A stretch of DNA of 64,000 nt from positions 27,742,737 through 27,806,736 of the forward strand of contig CM046877.1 of NCBI GenBank assembly GCA_025667525.1. Reading direction: 5' to 3'. This stretch comes from Glebionis coronaria. Its lineage: Eukaryota; Streptophyta; Magnoliopsida; Asterales; Asteraceae. The stretch's first letter is position 1, and every line of letters begins with the position of its first letter. Of the stretch, positions 37,955-52,316 are shown in pieces. A program made the translations under genes and the position numbers. The notes beneath the pieces were generated by a model that was given only the letters and a program-made list of their open reading frames with translations, made no database searches and was not told the origin of the DNA.

Positions 37955-40900
37955 TATGTGGTCTATATGGACTGGAAATAATTTTAGAGGTTTTTTCTTA
38001 GGTTTGGATGATTTGAGCCGGTTACGGCATTTTAAGCTGTTCTTGGTAGGTTTTTATCAGTTTTTGATCGGGTTTAGTCGCTTTTGACCAATGCTTGCCT
38101 GGATAAAAGTACTCCTTTTTTCAAGCATCCATTTTCTTAGTTGTGGTCTTGAAACGGAGTCATGTATCACATGTTATGACCATTTTATTGCAACCCACGT
38201 TTTCAGATAATTTCAATATAAATTTGTTTTTGTATGTTAGCGATTGTGTTTGGTAATCTATTTCTTGATAGCTCTCAATTTTAATAGAATAAAACATGGA
38301 ATCAAATATTTCAGAGTCATATAATACATAAGCAAGTTGATCCTACATGAAATGTCAAAAAATACTTGTCCTTCTTTTGCATATTATTCACCTATGTAGG
38401 CTTCCCAAGGTTAAACAATATCATTTTTAGGTCAAATAACATGACGTTTTGTTAGAGCACACTCTTGATAGCTCTCAATTTTAATAGAATAAAACTTGGA
38501 ATCAAATATTTCAGAGTCATATAATACATAAGCAAGTTGATCCTACATGAAATGTCAAAAAATACTTGTCCTTCTTTTGCATATTATTCACCTATGTAGG
38601 CTTCCCAAGGTTAAACAATATCATTTTTAGGTCAAATAACATGACGTTTTGTTAGAGCACACTCATGTCTTGACCTTTATACTATAATGTGCCGTCGAGA
38701 TGCTCTTTGTCTACTACATTCACAACTACCTCAAATACTAGCTGACCAACTTTTACACCAATAAAACACAACCAAAACTAAACAGAGCAAACATATAGAT
38801 GTGTTTTATCCATTAAGAATCCGGGCAAATACATTATGCCCGGATTCTATGTGGTCTATATGGACTGGAAATAATTTTAGAGGTTTTTTCTTAGGTTTGG
38901 ATGATTTGAGCCGGTTACGGCATTTTTAGCTGTTCTTGGTAGGTTTTTATCAGTTTTTGATCGGGTTTAGTCGCTTTTGACCAATGCTTGCCTGGATAAA
39001 AGTACTCCTTTTTTCAAGCATCCATTTTCTTAGTTGTGGTCTTGAAACGGAGTCATGTATTACATGTTATGACCATTTTATTGCAACCCACGTTTTCAGA
39101 TAATTTCAATATAAATTTGTTTTTGTATGTTAGCGATTGTGTTTGGTAATCTATTTCTTGATAGCTCTCAATTTTAATAGAATAAAACATGGAATCAAAT
39201 ATTTCAGAGTCATATAATACATAAGCAAGTTGATCCTACATGAAATGTCAAAAAATACTTGTCCTTCTTTTGCATATTATTCACCTATGTAGGCTTCCTA
39301 AGGTTAAACAATATCATTTTTAGGTCAAATAACATGACGTTTTGTTAGAGCACACTCTTGATAGCTCTCAATTTTAATAGAATAAAACTTGGAATCAAAT
39401 ATTTCAGAGTCATATAATACATAAGCAAGTTGATCCTACATGAAATGTCAAAAAATACTTGTCCTTCTTTTGCATATTATTCACCTATGTAGGCTTCCCA
39501 AGGTTAAACAATATCATTTTTAGGTCAAATAACATGACGTTTTGTTAGAGCACACTCATGTCTTGACCTTTATACTATAATGTGCCGTCGAGATGCTCTT
39601 TGTCTACTACATTCACAACTACCTCAAATACTAGCTGACCAACTTTTACACCAATAAAACACAACCAAAACTAAACAGAGCAAACATATAGATGTGTTTT
39701 ATCCATCAAGAATCCGGGCATATACATTATGCCCGGATTCTATGTGGTCTATATGGACTGGAAATAATTTTAGAGGTTTTTTCTTAGGTTTGGATGATTT
39801 GAGCCGGTTACGGCATTTTAAGCTGTTCTTGGTAGGTTTTTATCAGTTTTTGATCGGGTTTAGTCGCTTTTGACCCATGCTTGCCTGGATAAAAGTACTC
39901 CTTTTTTCAAGCATCCATTTTCTTAGTTGTGGTCTTGAAACGGAGTCATGTATCACATGTTATGACCATTTTATTGCAACCCACGTTTTCAGATAATTTC
40001 AATATAAATTTGTTTTTGTATGTTAGCGATTGTGTTTGGTAATCTATTTCTTGATAGCTCTCAATTTTAATAGAATAAAACATGGAATCAAATATTTCAG
40101 AGTCATATAATACATAAGCAAGTTGATCCTACATGAAATGTCAAAAAATACTTGTCCTTCTTTTGCATATTATTCACCTATGTAGGCTTCCCAAGGTTAA
40201 ACAATATCATTTTTAGGTCAAATAACATGACGTTTTGTTAGAGCACACTCTTGATAGCTCTCAATTTTAATAGAATAAAACTTGGAATCAAATATTTCAG
40301 AGTCATATAATACATAAGCAAGTTGATCCTACATGAAATGTCAAAAAATACTTGTCCTTCTTTTGCATATTATTCACCTATGTAGGCTTCCCAAGGTTAA
40401 ACAATATCATTTTTAGGTCAAATAACATGACGTTTTGTTAGAGCACACTCATTTCTTGACCTTTATACTATAATGTGCCGTCGAGATGCTCTTTGTCTAC
40501 TACATTCACAACTACCTCAAATACTAGCTGACCAACTTTTACACCAATAAAACACAACCAAAACTAAACAGAGCAAACATATAGATGTGTTTTATCCATT
40601 AAGAATCCGGGCAAATACATTATGCCCGGATTCTATGTGGTCTATATGGACTGGAAATAATTTTAGAGGTTTTTTCTTAGGTTTGGATGATTTGAGCCGG
40701 TTACGGCATTTTAAGCTATTCTTGGTAGGTTTTTATCAGTTTTTGATCGGGTTTAGTCGCTTTTGACCAATGCTTGCCTGGATAAAAGTACTCCTTTTTT
40801 CAAGCATCCATTTTCTTAGTTGTGGTCTTGAAACGGAGTCATGTATCACATGTTATGACCATTTTATTGCAACCCACGTTTTCAGATAATTTCAATATAA

Positions 40901-41605
40901 ATTTGTTTTTGTATGTTAGCGATTGTGTTTGGTAATCTATTTCTTGATAGCTCTCAATTTTAATAGAATAAAACATGGAATCAAATATTTCAGAGTCATA
41001 TAATACATAAGCAAGTTGATCCTACATGAAATGTCAAAAAATACTTGTCCTTCTTTTGCATATTATTCACCTATGTAGGCTTCCCAAGGTTAAACAATAT
41101 CATTTTTAGGTCAAATAACATGACGTTTTGTTAGAGCACACTCTTGATAGCTCTCAATTTTAATAGAATAAAACTTGGAATCAAATATTTCAGAGTCATA
41201 TAATACATAAGCAAGTTGATCCTACATGAAATGTCAAAAAATACTTGTCCTTCTTTTGCATATTATTCACCTATGTAGGCTTCCCAAGGTTAAACAATAT
41301 CATTTTTAGGTCAAATAACATGACGTTTTGTTAGAGCACACTCATGTCTTGACCTTTATACTATAATATGCCGTCGAGATGCTCTTTGTCTACTACATTC
41401 ACAACTACCTCAAATACTAGCTGACCAACTTTTACACCAATAAAACACAACCAAAACTAAACAGAGCAAACATATAGATGTGTTTTATCCATCAAGAATC
41501 CGGGCAAATACATTATGCCCGGATTCTATGTGGTCTATATGGACTCGAAATAATTTTAGAGGTTTTTTCTTAGGTTTGGATGATTTGAGCCGGTTACGGC
41601 ATTTT

Positions 41606-43393
41606 TAGCTGTTCTTGGTAGGTTTTTATCAGTTTTTGATCGGGTTTAGTCTCTTTTGACCAATGCTTGCCTGGATAAAAGTACTCCTTTTTTCAAGCAT
41701 CCATTTTCTTAGTTGTGGTCTTGAAACGGAGTCATGTATCACATGTTATGACCATTTTATTGCAACCCACGTTTTCAGATAATTTCAATATAAATTTGTT
41801 TTTGTATGTTAGCGATTGTGTTTGGTAATCTATTTCTTGATAGCTCTCAATTTTAATAGAATAAAACATGGAATCAAATATTTCAGAGTCATATAATACA
41901 TAAGCAAGTTGATCCTACATGAAATGTCAAAAAATACTTGTCCTTCTTTTGCATATTATTCACCTATGTAGGCTTCCCAAGGTTAAACAATATCATTTTT
42001 AGGTCAAATAACATGACGTTTTGTTAGAGCACACTCTTGATAGCTCTTAATTTTAATAGAATAAAACTTGGAATCAAATATTTCAGAGTCATATAATACA
42101 TAAGCAAGTTGATCCTACATGAAATGTCAAAAAATACTTGTCCTTCTTTTGCATATTATTCACCTATGTAGGCTTCCCAAGGTTAAACAATATCATTTTT
42201 AGGTCAAATAACATGACGTTTTGTTAGAGCACACTCATGTCTTGACCTTTATACTATAATGTGCCGTCGAGATGCTCTTTGTCTACTACATTCACAACTA
42301 CCTCAAATACTAGCTGACCAACTTTTACACCAATAAAACACAACCAAAACTAAACAGAGCAAACATATAGATGTGTTTTATCCATCAAGAATCCGGGCAA
42401 ATACATTATGCCCGGATTCTATGTGGTCTATATGGACTCGAAATAATTTTAGAGGTTTTTTCTTAGGTTTGGATGATTTGAGCCGGTTACGGCATTTTTA
42501 GCTGTTCTTGGTAGGTTTTTATCAGTTTTTGATCGGGTTTAGTCTCTTTTGACCAATGCTTGCCTGGATAAAAGTACTCCTTTTTTCAAGCATCCATTTT
42601 CTTAGTTGTGGTCTTGAAACGGAGTCATGTATCACATGTTATGACCATTTTATTGCAACCCACGTTTTCAGATAATTTCAATATAAATTTGTTTTTGTAT
42701 GTTAGCGATTGTGTTTGGTAATCTATTTCTTGATAGCTCTCAATTTTAATAGAATAAAACATGGAATCAAATATTTCAGAGTCATATAATACATAAGCAA
42801 GTTGATCCTACATGAAATGTCAAAAAATACTTGTCCTTCTTTTGCATATTATTCACCTATGTAGGCTTCCCAAGGTTAAACAATATCATTTTTAGGTCAA
42901 ATAACATGACGTTTTGTTAGAGCACACTCTTGATAGCTCTCAATTTTAATAGAATAAAACTTGGAATCAAATATTTCAGAGTCATATAATACATAAGCAA
43001 GTTGATCCTACATGAAATGTCAAAAAATACTTGTCCTTCTTTTGTATATTATTCACCTATGTAGGCTTCCCAAGGTTAAACAATATCATTTTTAGGTCAA
43101 ATAACATGACGTTTTGTTAGAGCACACTCATGTCTTGACCTTTATACACTATAATGTGCCGTCGAGATGCTCTTTGTCTACTACATTCACAACTACCTCA
43201 AATACTAGCTGACCAACTTTTACACTAATAAAACACAACCAAAACTAAACAGAGCAAACATATAGATGTGTTTTATCCATCAAGAATCCGGGCAAATACA
43301 TTATGCCCGGATTCTATGTGGTCTATATGGACTGGAAATAATTTTAGAGGTTTTTTCTTAGGTTTGGATGATTTGAGCCGGTTACGGCATTTT
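41606..43393 (+). repeat. Twin units 47 and 48
   Basis: Both carry TAGTCTCTTTTGACC (elsewhere TAGTCGCTTTT) and both are preceded by GGACTCGAAAT at the end of the previous unit. This indicates a recent single-unit duplication. Unit 48 later gained two bases in TTTATACACTATAATG and is 895 bp. Confidence 0.83.
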
Positions 43394-45176
43394 TAGCTGT
43401 TCTTGGTAGGTTTTTATCAGTTTTTGATCGGGTTTAGTCGCTTTTGACCAATGCTTGCCTGGATAAAAGTACTCCTTTTTTCAATCATCCATTTTCTTAG
43501 TTGTGGTCTTGAAACGGAGTCATGTATCACATGTTATGACCATTTTATTGCAACCCACGTTTTCAGATAATTTCAATATAAATTTGTTTTTGTATGTTAG
43601 CGATTGTGTTTGGTAATCTATTTCTTGATAGCTCTCAATTTTAATAGAATAAAACATGGAATCAAATATTTCAGAGTCATATAATACATAAGCAAGTTGA
43701 TCCTACATGAAATGTCAAAAAATACTTGTCCTTCTTTTGCATATTATTCACCTATGTAGGCTTCCCAAGGTTAAACAATATCATTTTTAGGTCAAATAAC
43801 ATGACGTTTTGTTAGAGCACACTCTTAATAGCTCTCAATTTTAATAGAATAAAACTTGGAATCAAATATTTCAGAGTCATATAATATATAAGCAAGTTGA
43901 TCCTACATGAAATGACAAAAAATACTTGTCCTTCTTTTGCATATTATTCACCTATGTAGGCTTCCCAAGGTTAAACAATATCATTTTTAGGTCAAATAAC
44001 ATGACGTTTTGTTAGAGTACACTCATGTCTTGACATTTATACTATAATGTGCCGTCGAGATGCTCTTTGTCTACTACATTCACAACTACCTCAAATACTA
44101 GCTGACCAACTTTTACACCAATAAAACACAACCAAAACTAAATAGAGCAAACATATAGATGTGTTTTATCCATCAAGTATCCGGGCAAATACATTATGCC
44201 CGGATTCTATGTGGTCTATATGGACCGGAAATAATTTTAGAGGTTTTTTCTTAGGTTTGGATGATTTGAGCCGGTTACGGCATTTTTAGCTGTTCTTGGT
44301 AGGTTTTTATCAGTTTTTGATCGGGTTTAGTCGCTTTTGACCAATGCTTGCCTGGATAAAAGTACTCTTTTTTTCAAGCATCCATTTTCTTAGTTGTGGT
44401 CTTGAAATGGAGTCATGTATCACATGTTATGACCATTTTATTGCAACCCACGTTTTCAGATAATTTCAATATAAATTTGTTTTTGTATGTTAGCGATTGT
44501 GTTTGGTAATCTATTTCTTGATATCTCTCAATATTAATAGAATAAAACATAGAATCAAATATTTCAGAGTCATATAATACATAAGCAAGTTGATCCTACA
44601 TGAAATGTCAAAAAATACTTGTCCTTCTTTTGCATATTATTCACCTATGTAGGCTTCCCAAGGTTAAACAATATCATTTTTAGGTCAAATAACATGACGT
44701 TTTGTTAGAGCACACTCTTAATAGCTCTCAATTTTAGAATAAAACTTGGAATCAAATATTTCAGAGTCATATAATACATAAGCAAGTTGATCCTACATGA
44801 AATGACAAAAAATACTTGTCCTTCTTTTGCATATTATTCACCTATGTAGGCTTCCCAAGGTTAAACAATATCATTTTTAGGTCAAATAACATGACGTTTT
44901 GTTAGAGTACACTCATGTCTTGACCTTTATACTATAATGTGCCGTCGAGATGCTCTTTGTCTACTACATTCACAACTACCTCAAATACTAGCTGACCAAC
45001 TTTTACACCAAAAAAACACAACCAAAACTAAATAGAGCAAACATATAGATGTGTTTTATCCATCAAGAATCCGGGCAAATACATTATGCCCAGATTCTAT
45101 GTGGTCTATATGGACTGGATATAATTTTAGAGGTTTTTTCTTAGGTTTGGATGATTTGAGCCGGTTACGGCATTTT

Positions 45177-48100
45177 TAGCTGTTCTTGGTAGGTTTTTAT
45201 CAGTTTTTGATCGGGTTTAGTCGCTTTTGACCAATGCTTGCCTGGATAAAAGTACTCCTTTTTTCAAGCATCCATTTTCTTAGTTGTGGTCTTGAAACGG
45301 AGTCATGTATCACATGTTATGACCATTTTATTGCAACCCACGTTTTCAGATAATTTCAATATAAATTTGTTTTTGTATGTTAGCGATTGTGTTTGGTAAT
45401 CTATTTCTTGATAGCTCTCAATTTTAATAGGATAAAACATGGAATCAAATATTTCAGAGTCATATAATACATAAGCAAGTTGATCCTACATGAAATGTCA
45501 AAAAATACTTGTCCTTCTTTTGCATATTATTCACCTATGTAGGCTTCCCAAGGTTAAACAATATCATTTTTAGGTCAAATAACATGACGTTTTGTTAGAG
45601 CACACTCTTGATAGCTCTCAATTTTAATAGAATAAAACTTGGAATCAAATATTTCAGAGTCATATAATACATAAGCAAGTTGATCCTACATGAAATGTCA
45701 AAAAATACTTGTCCTTCTTTTGCATATTATTCACCTATGTAGGCTTCCTAAGGTTAAACAATATCATTTTTAGGTCAAATAACATGACGTTTTGTTAGAG
45801 CACACTCATGTCTTTACCTTTATACTATAATGTGCCGTCGAGATGCTCTTTGTCTACTACATTCACAACTACCTCAAATACTAGCTGACCAACTTTTACA
45901 CCAATAAAACACAACCAAAACTAAATAGAGCAAACATATAGATGTGTTTTATCCATCAAGAATCCGGGCAAATACATTATGCCCGGATTCTATGTGGTCT
46001 ATATGGACTAGAAATAATTTTAGAGGTTTTTTCTTAGGTTTGGATGATTTGAGCCGGTTACGGTATTTTCAGCTGTTCTTGGTAGGTTTTTATCAGTTTT
46101 TGATCGGGTTTAGTCGCTTTTGACCAATGCTTGCCTTGATAAAAGTACTCCTTTTTTCAAGCATCCATTTTCTTAGTTGTGGTCTTGAAACGGAGTCATG
46201 TATCACATGTTATGACCATTTTATTGCAACCCACGTTTTCAGATAATTTCAATATAAATTTGTTTTTGTATGTTAGCGATTGTGTTTGGTAATCTATTTC
46301 TTGATAGCTCTCAATTTTAATAGAATAAAACATGGAATCAAATATTTCAGAGTCATATAATACATAAGCAAGTTGATCCTACATGAAATGTCAAAAAATA
46401 CTTGTCATTCTTTTGCATATTATTCACCTATGTAGGCTTCCCAAGGTTAAACAATATAATTTTAGGTCAAATAACATGACGTTTTGTTAGAGCACACTCT
46501 TGATAGCTCTCAATTTTAATAGAATAAAACTTGGAATCAAATATTTCAGAGTCATATAATACATAAGCAAGTTGATCCTACATGAAATGTCAAAAAATAC
46601 TTGTCCTTCTTTTGCATATTATTCACCTATGTAGGCTTCCCAAGGTTAAACAATATCATTTTTAGGTCAAATAACATGACGTTTTGTTAGAGCACACTCA
46701 TGTCTTGACCTTTATACTATAATGTGCCGTCGAGATGCTCTTTGTCTACTACATTCACAACTACCTCAAATACTAGCTGACCAACTTTTACACCAATAAA
46801 ACACAACCAAAACTAAACATAGCAAACATATAGATGTGTTTTATCCATCAAGAATCCGGGCAAATACATTATGCCCAGATTCTATGTGGTCTATATGGAC
46901 TGGATATAATTTTAGAGGTTTTTTCATAGGTTTGGATGATTTGAGCCGGTTACGGCATTTTTAGCTGTTCTTGGTAGGTTTTTATCAGTTTTTGATCGGG
47001 TTTAGTCGCTTTTGACCAATGCTTGCCTGGATAAAAGTACTCCTTTTTTCAAGCATCCATTTTCTTAGTTGTGGTCTTGAAACGGAGTCATGTATCACAT
47101 GTTATGACCATTTTATTGCAACCCACGTTTTCAGATAATTTCAATATAAATTTGTTTTTGTATGTTAGCGATTGTGTTTGGTAATCTATTTCTTGATATC
47201 TCTCAATTTTAATAGAATAAAACATGGAATCAAATATTTCAGAGTCATATAATACATAAGCAAGTTGATCCTACATGAAATGTCAAAAAATACTTGTCCT
47301 TCTTTTGCATATTATTCACCTATGTAGGCTTCCCAAGGTTAAACAATATCATTTTTAGGTCAAATAACATGACGTTTTGTTAGAGCACCCTCTTGATAGC
47401 TCTCAATTTTAATAGAATAAAACTTGGAATCAAATATTTCAGAGTCATATAATACATAAGCAAGTTGATCCTACATGAAATGTCAAAAAATACTTGTCCT
47501 TCTTTTGCATATTATTCACCTATGTAGGCTTCCTAAGGTTAAACAATATCATTTTTAGGTCAAATAACATGACGTTTTGTTAGAGCACACTCATGTCTTT
47601 ACCTTTATACTATAATGTGCCGTCGAGATGCTCTTTGTCTACTACATTCACAACTACCTCAAATACTAGCTGACCAACTTTTACACCAATAAAACACAAC
47701 CAAAACTAAATAGAGCAAACATATAGATGTGTTTTATCCATCAAGAATCCGGGCAAATACATTATGCCCGGATTCTATGTGGTCTATATGGACTAGAAAT
47801 AATTTTAGAGGTTTTTTCTTAGGTTTGGATGATTTGAGCCGGTTACGGTATTTTCAGCTGTTCTTGGTAGGTTTTTATCAGTTTTTGATCGGGTTTAGTC
47901 GCTTTTGACCAATGCTTGCCTTGATAAAAGTACTCCTTTTTTCAAGCATCCATTTTCTTAGTTGTGGTCTTGAAACGGAGTCATGTATCACATGTTATGA
48001 CCATTTTATTGCAACCCACGTTTTCAGATAATTTCAATATAAATTTGTTTTTGTATGTTAGCGATTGTGTTTGGTAATCTATTTCTTGATAGCTCTCAAT

Positions 48101-48746
48101 TTTAATAGAATAAAACATGGAATCAAATATTTCAGAGTCATATAATACATAAGCAAGTTGATCCTACATGAAATGTCAAAAAATACTTGTCATTCTTTTG
48201 CATATTATTCACCTATGTAGGCTTCCCAAGGTTAAACAATATAATTTTAGGTCAAATAACATGACGTTTTGTTAGAGCACACTCTTGATAGCTCTCAATT
48301 TTAATAGAATAAAACTTGGAATCAAATATTTCAGAGTCATATAATACATAAGCAAGTTGATCCTACATGAAATGTCAAAAAATACTTGTCCTTCTTTTGC
48401 ATATTATTCACCTATGTAGGCTTCCCAAGGTTAAACAATATCATTTTTAGGTCAAATAACATGACGTTTTGTTAGAGCACACTCATGTCTTGACCTTTAT
48501 ACTATAATGTGCCGTCGAGATGCTCTTTGTCTACTACATTCACAACTACCTCAAATACTAGCTGACCAACTTTTACACCAATAAAACACAACCAAAACTA
48601 AACATAGCAAACATATAGATGTGTTTTATCCATCAAGAATCCGGGCAAATACATTATGCCCGGATTCTATGTGGTCTATATGGACTGGAAATAATTTTAG
48701 AGGTTTTTTCTTAGGTTTGGATGATTTGAGCCGGTTACGGCATTTT
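45177..48746 (+). repeat. Higher-order repeat: dimer 51-52 duplicated as 53-54 (1785 bp each)
   Basis: Units 51 and 53 share TCCTAAGG in copy 2, GTCTTTACC, and GGACTAGAAAT at the unit end. Units 52 and 54 share TTGCCTTGAT, TTGTCATTC, ATATAATTTTAGG (a one-base loss), AAACATAGC, and TATTTTCAGC at the start. Both pairs are 1785 bp apart. Confidence 0.88.
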
Positions 48747-51700
48747 TAGCTGTTCTTGGTAGGTTTTTATCAGTTTTTGATCGGGTTTAGTCGCTTTTGA
48801 CCAATGCTTGCCTGGATAAAAGTACTCCTTTTTTCAAGCATCCTTTTTCTTAGTTGTGGTCTTGAAACAGAGTCATGTATCACATGTTATGACCATTTTA
48901 TTGCAACCCACGTTTTCAGATAATTTCAATATAAATTTGTTTTTGTATGTTAGCGATTGTGTTTGGTAATCTATTTCTTGATAGCTCTCAATTTTAATAG
49001 AATTAAACATGGAATCAAATATTTCAGAGTCATATAATACATAAGCAAGTTGATCCTACATGAAATGTCAAAAAATACTTGTCCTTCTTTTGCATATTAT
49101 TCACCTATGTAGGCTTCCCAAGGTTAAACAATATCATTTTTAGGTGAAATAACATGACGTTTTGTTAGAGCACACTCTTAATAGCTCTCAATTTTAATAG
49201 AATAAAACTTGGAATCAAATATTTCAGAGTCATATAATATATAAGCAAGTTGATCCTACATGAAATGACAAAAAATACTTGTCCTTCTTTTGCATATTAT
49301 TCACCTATGTAGGCTTCCCAAGGTTAAACAATATCATTTTTAGGTCAAATAACATGACGTTTTGTTAGAGTACACTCATGCCTTGACCTTTATACTATAA
49401 TGTGCCGTCGAGATGCTCTTTGTCTACTACATTCACAACTACCTCAAATACTAGCTGACCAACTTTTACACCAATAAAACACAACCAAAACTAAATAGAG
49501 CAAACATATAGATGTGTTTTATCCATCAAGAATCCGGGCAAATACATTATGCCCGGATTCTATGTGGTCTATATGGACTGGAAATAATTTTAGAGGTTTT
49601 TTCTTAGGTTTGGATGATTTGAGCCGGTTACGGCATTTTCAGCTGTTCTTGGTAGGTTTTTATCAGTTTTTGATCGGGTTTAGTCGCTTTTGACCAATGC
49701 TTGCCTGGATAAAAGTACTCCTTTTTTCAAGCATCCATTTTCTTAGTTGTGGTCTTGAAACGGAGTCATGTATCACATGTTATGACCATTTTATTGCAAC
49801 CCACGTTTTCAGATAATTTCAATATAAATTTGTTTTTGTATGTTAGCGATTGTGTTTGGTAATCTATTTCTTGATAGCTCTCAATTTTAATAGAATAAAA
49901 CATGGAATCAAATATTTCAGAGTCATATAATACATAAGCAAGTTGATCCTACATGAAATGTCAAAAAATACTTGTCCTTCTTTTGCATATTATTCACCTA
50001 TGTAGGCTTCCCAAGGTTAAACAATATAATTTTAGGTCAAATAACATGACGTTTTGTTAGAGCACACTCTTGATAGCTCTCAATTTTAATAGAATAAAAC
50101 TTGGAATCAAATATTTCAGAGTCATATAATACATAAGCAAGTTGATCCTACATGAAATGTCAAAAAATACTTGTCCTTCTTTTGCATATTATTCACCTAT
50201 GTAGGCTTCCCAAGGTTAAACAATATCATTTTTAGGTCAAATAACATGACGTTTTGTTAGAGCACACTCATGTCTTGACCTTTATACTATAATGTGCCGT
50301 CGAGATGCTCTTTGTCTACTACATTCACAACTACCTCAAATACTAGCTGACCAACTTTTACACCAATAAAACACAACCAAAACTAAACAGAGCAAACATA
50401 TAGATGTGTTTTATCCATCAAGAATCCGGGCAAATACATTATGCCCGGATTCTATGTGGTCTATATGGACTGGAAATAATTTTAGAGGTTTTTTCTTAGG
50501 TTTGGATGATTTGAGCCGGTTACGGCATTTTTAGCTGTTCTTGGTAGGTTTTTATCAGTTTTTGATCGGGTTTAGTCGCTTTTTACCAATGCTTGCCTGG
50601 ATAAAAGTACTCCTTTTTTCAAGCATCCATTTTCTTAGTTGTGGTCTTGAAACGGAGTCATGTATCACATGTTATGACCATTTTATTGCAACCCACGTTT
50701 TCAGATAATTTCAATATAAATTTGTTTTTGTATGTTAGCGATTGTGTTTGGTAATCTATTTCTTGATAGCTCTCAATTTTAATAGAATAAAACATGGAAT
50801 CAAATATTTCAGAGTCATATAATACATAAGCAAGTTGATCCTACATGAAATGTCAAAAAATACTTGTCCTTCTTTTGCATATTATTCACCTATGTAGGCT
50901 TCCCAAGGTTAAACAATATCATTTTTAGGTGAAATAACATGACGTTTTGTTAGAGCACACTCTTAATAGCTCTCAATTTTAATAGAATAAAACTTGGAAT
51001 CAAATATTTCAGAGTCATATAATATATAAGCAAGTTGATCCTACATGAAATGACAAAAAATACTTGTCCTTCTTTTGCATATTATTCACCTATGTAGGCT
51101 TCCCAAGGTTAAACAATATCATTTTTAGGTCAAATAACATGACGTTTTGTTAGAGTACACTCATGTCTTGACCTTTATACTATAATGTGCCGTCGAGATG
51201 CTCTTTGTCTACTACATTCACAACTACCTCAAATACTAGCTGACCAACTTTTACACCAATAAAACACAACCAAAATTAAATAGAGCAAACATATAGATGT
51301 GTTTTATCCATCAAGAATCCGGGCAAATACATTATGCCCGGATTCTATGTGGTCTATATGGACTGGAAATAATTTTAGAGGTTTTTTCTTAGGTTTGGAT
51401 GATTTGAGCCGGTTACGGCATTTTCAGCTGTTCTTGGTAGGTTTTTATCAGTTTTTGATCGGGTTTAGTCGCTTTTGACCAATGCTTGCCTGGATAAAAG
51501 TACTCCTTTTTTCAAGCATCCATTTTCTTAGTTGTGGTCTTGAAACGGAGTCATGTATCACATGTTATGACCATTTTATTGCAACCCACGTTTTCAGATA
51601 ATTTCAATATAAATTTGTTTTTGTATGTTAGCGATTGTGTTTGGTAATCTATTTCTTGATAGCTCTCAATTTTAATAGAATAAAACATGGAATCAAATAT

Positions 51701-52316
51701 TTCAGAGTCATATAATACATAAGCAAGTTGATCCTACATGAAATGTCAAAAAATACTTGTCCTTCTTTTGCATATTATTCACCTATGTAGGCTTCCCAAG
51801 GTTAAACAATATAATTTTAGGTCAAATAACATGACGTTTTGTTAGAGCACACTTTTGATAGCTCTCAATTTTAATAGAATAAAACTTGGAATCAAATATT
51901 TCAGAGTCATATAATACATAAGCAAGTTGATCCTACATGAAATGTCAAAAAATACTTGTCCTTCTTTTTCATATTATTCACCTATGTAGGCTTCCCAAGG
52001 TTAAACAATATCATTTTTAGGTCAAATAACATGACGTTTTGTTAGAGCACACTCATGTCTTGACCTTTATACTATAATGTGCCGTCGAGATGCTCTTTGT
52101 CTACTACATTCACAACTACCTCAAATACTAGCTGACCAACTTTTACACCAATAAAACACAACCAAAACTAAACAGAGCAAACATATAGATGTGTTTTATC
52201 CATCAAGAATCCGGGCAAATACATTATGCCCGGATTCTATGTGGTCTATATGGACTGGAAATAATTTTAGAGGTTTTTTCTTAGGTTTGGATGATTTGAG
52301 CCGGTTACGGCATTTT
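48747..52316 (+). repeat. Higher-order repeat: dimer 55-56 duplicated as 57-58 (1785 bp each)
   Basis: Units 55 and 57 share AGGTGAAATAAC, CTTAATAGC, AATATATAAGC and AATGACAAA. Units 56 and 58 share ATATAATTTTAGG and the CATTTTCAGC entry. The offset is 1785 bp. The second unit of this dimer is clearly related to that of the 51-52/53-54 dimer, so the two duplications share an older dimer ancestor. Confidence 0.87.

Larger units (their letters stand above)
37141..38033 (+). repeat. Representative standard unit (unit 42, 893 bp): modules L-copy1-copy2-R
   Basis: This unit shows the standard anatomy. Module L is 37141-37371 (231 bp). Sub-repeat copy 1 is 37372-37571 and copy 2 is 37572-37771 (200 bp each). 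Module R is 37772-38033 (262 bp) and holds the hairpin at 37924-37954. L begins T-rich and contains the T-run whose length (TTT or TTTT before CTTAG) sets the frame of the minus-strand ORF discussed separately. R contains an A/C-rich stretch, the hairpin and a final G/T-rich stretch. Unit 42 belongs to the subtype marked by GTATTACATG in L and TCCTAAGG in copy 1, shared with units 37, 39 and 44. All other units fit this plan with 0-200 bp length changes. Confidence 0.97.
32676..41605 (+). repeat. Higher-order repeat: five-unit block 37-41 duplicated as 42-46 (4465 bp each)
   Basis: All five unit pairs (37/42, 38/43, 39/44, 40/45, 41/46) are exactly 4465 bp apart, i.e. five 893-bp units with no net indel. 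Type A units (37, 39, 42, 44) have GTATTACATG and TCCTAAGG. Type B units (38, 40, 41, 43, 45, 46) begin TTTTAAGCT instead of TTTTTAGCT. The order is A-B-A-B-B twice. CCATTAAGAATCC in R marks units 36, 38, 40, 41, 43 and 45, which supports the same phase. Confidence 0.88.
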
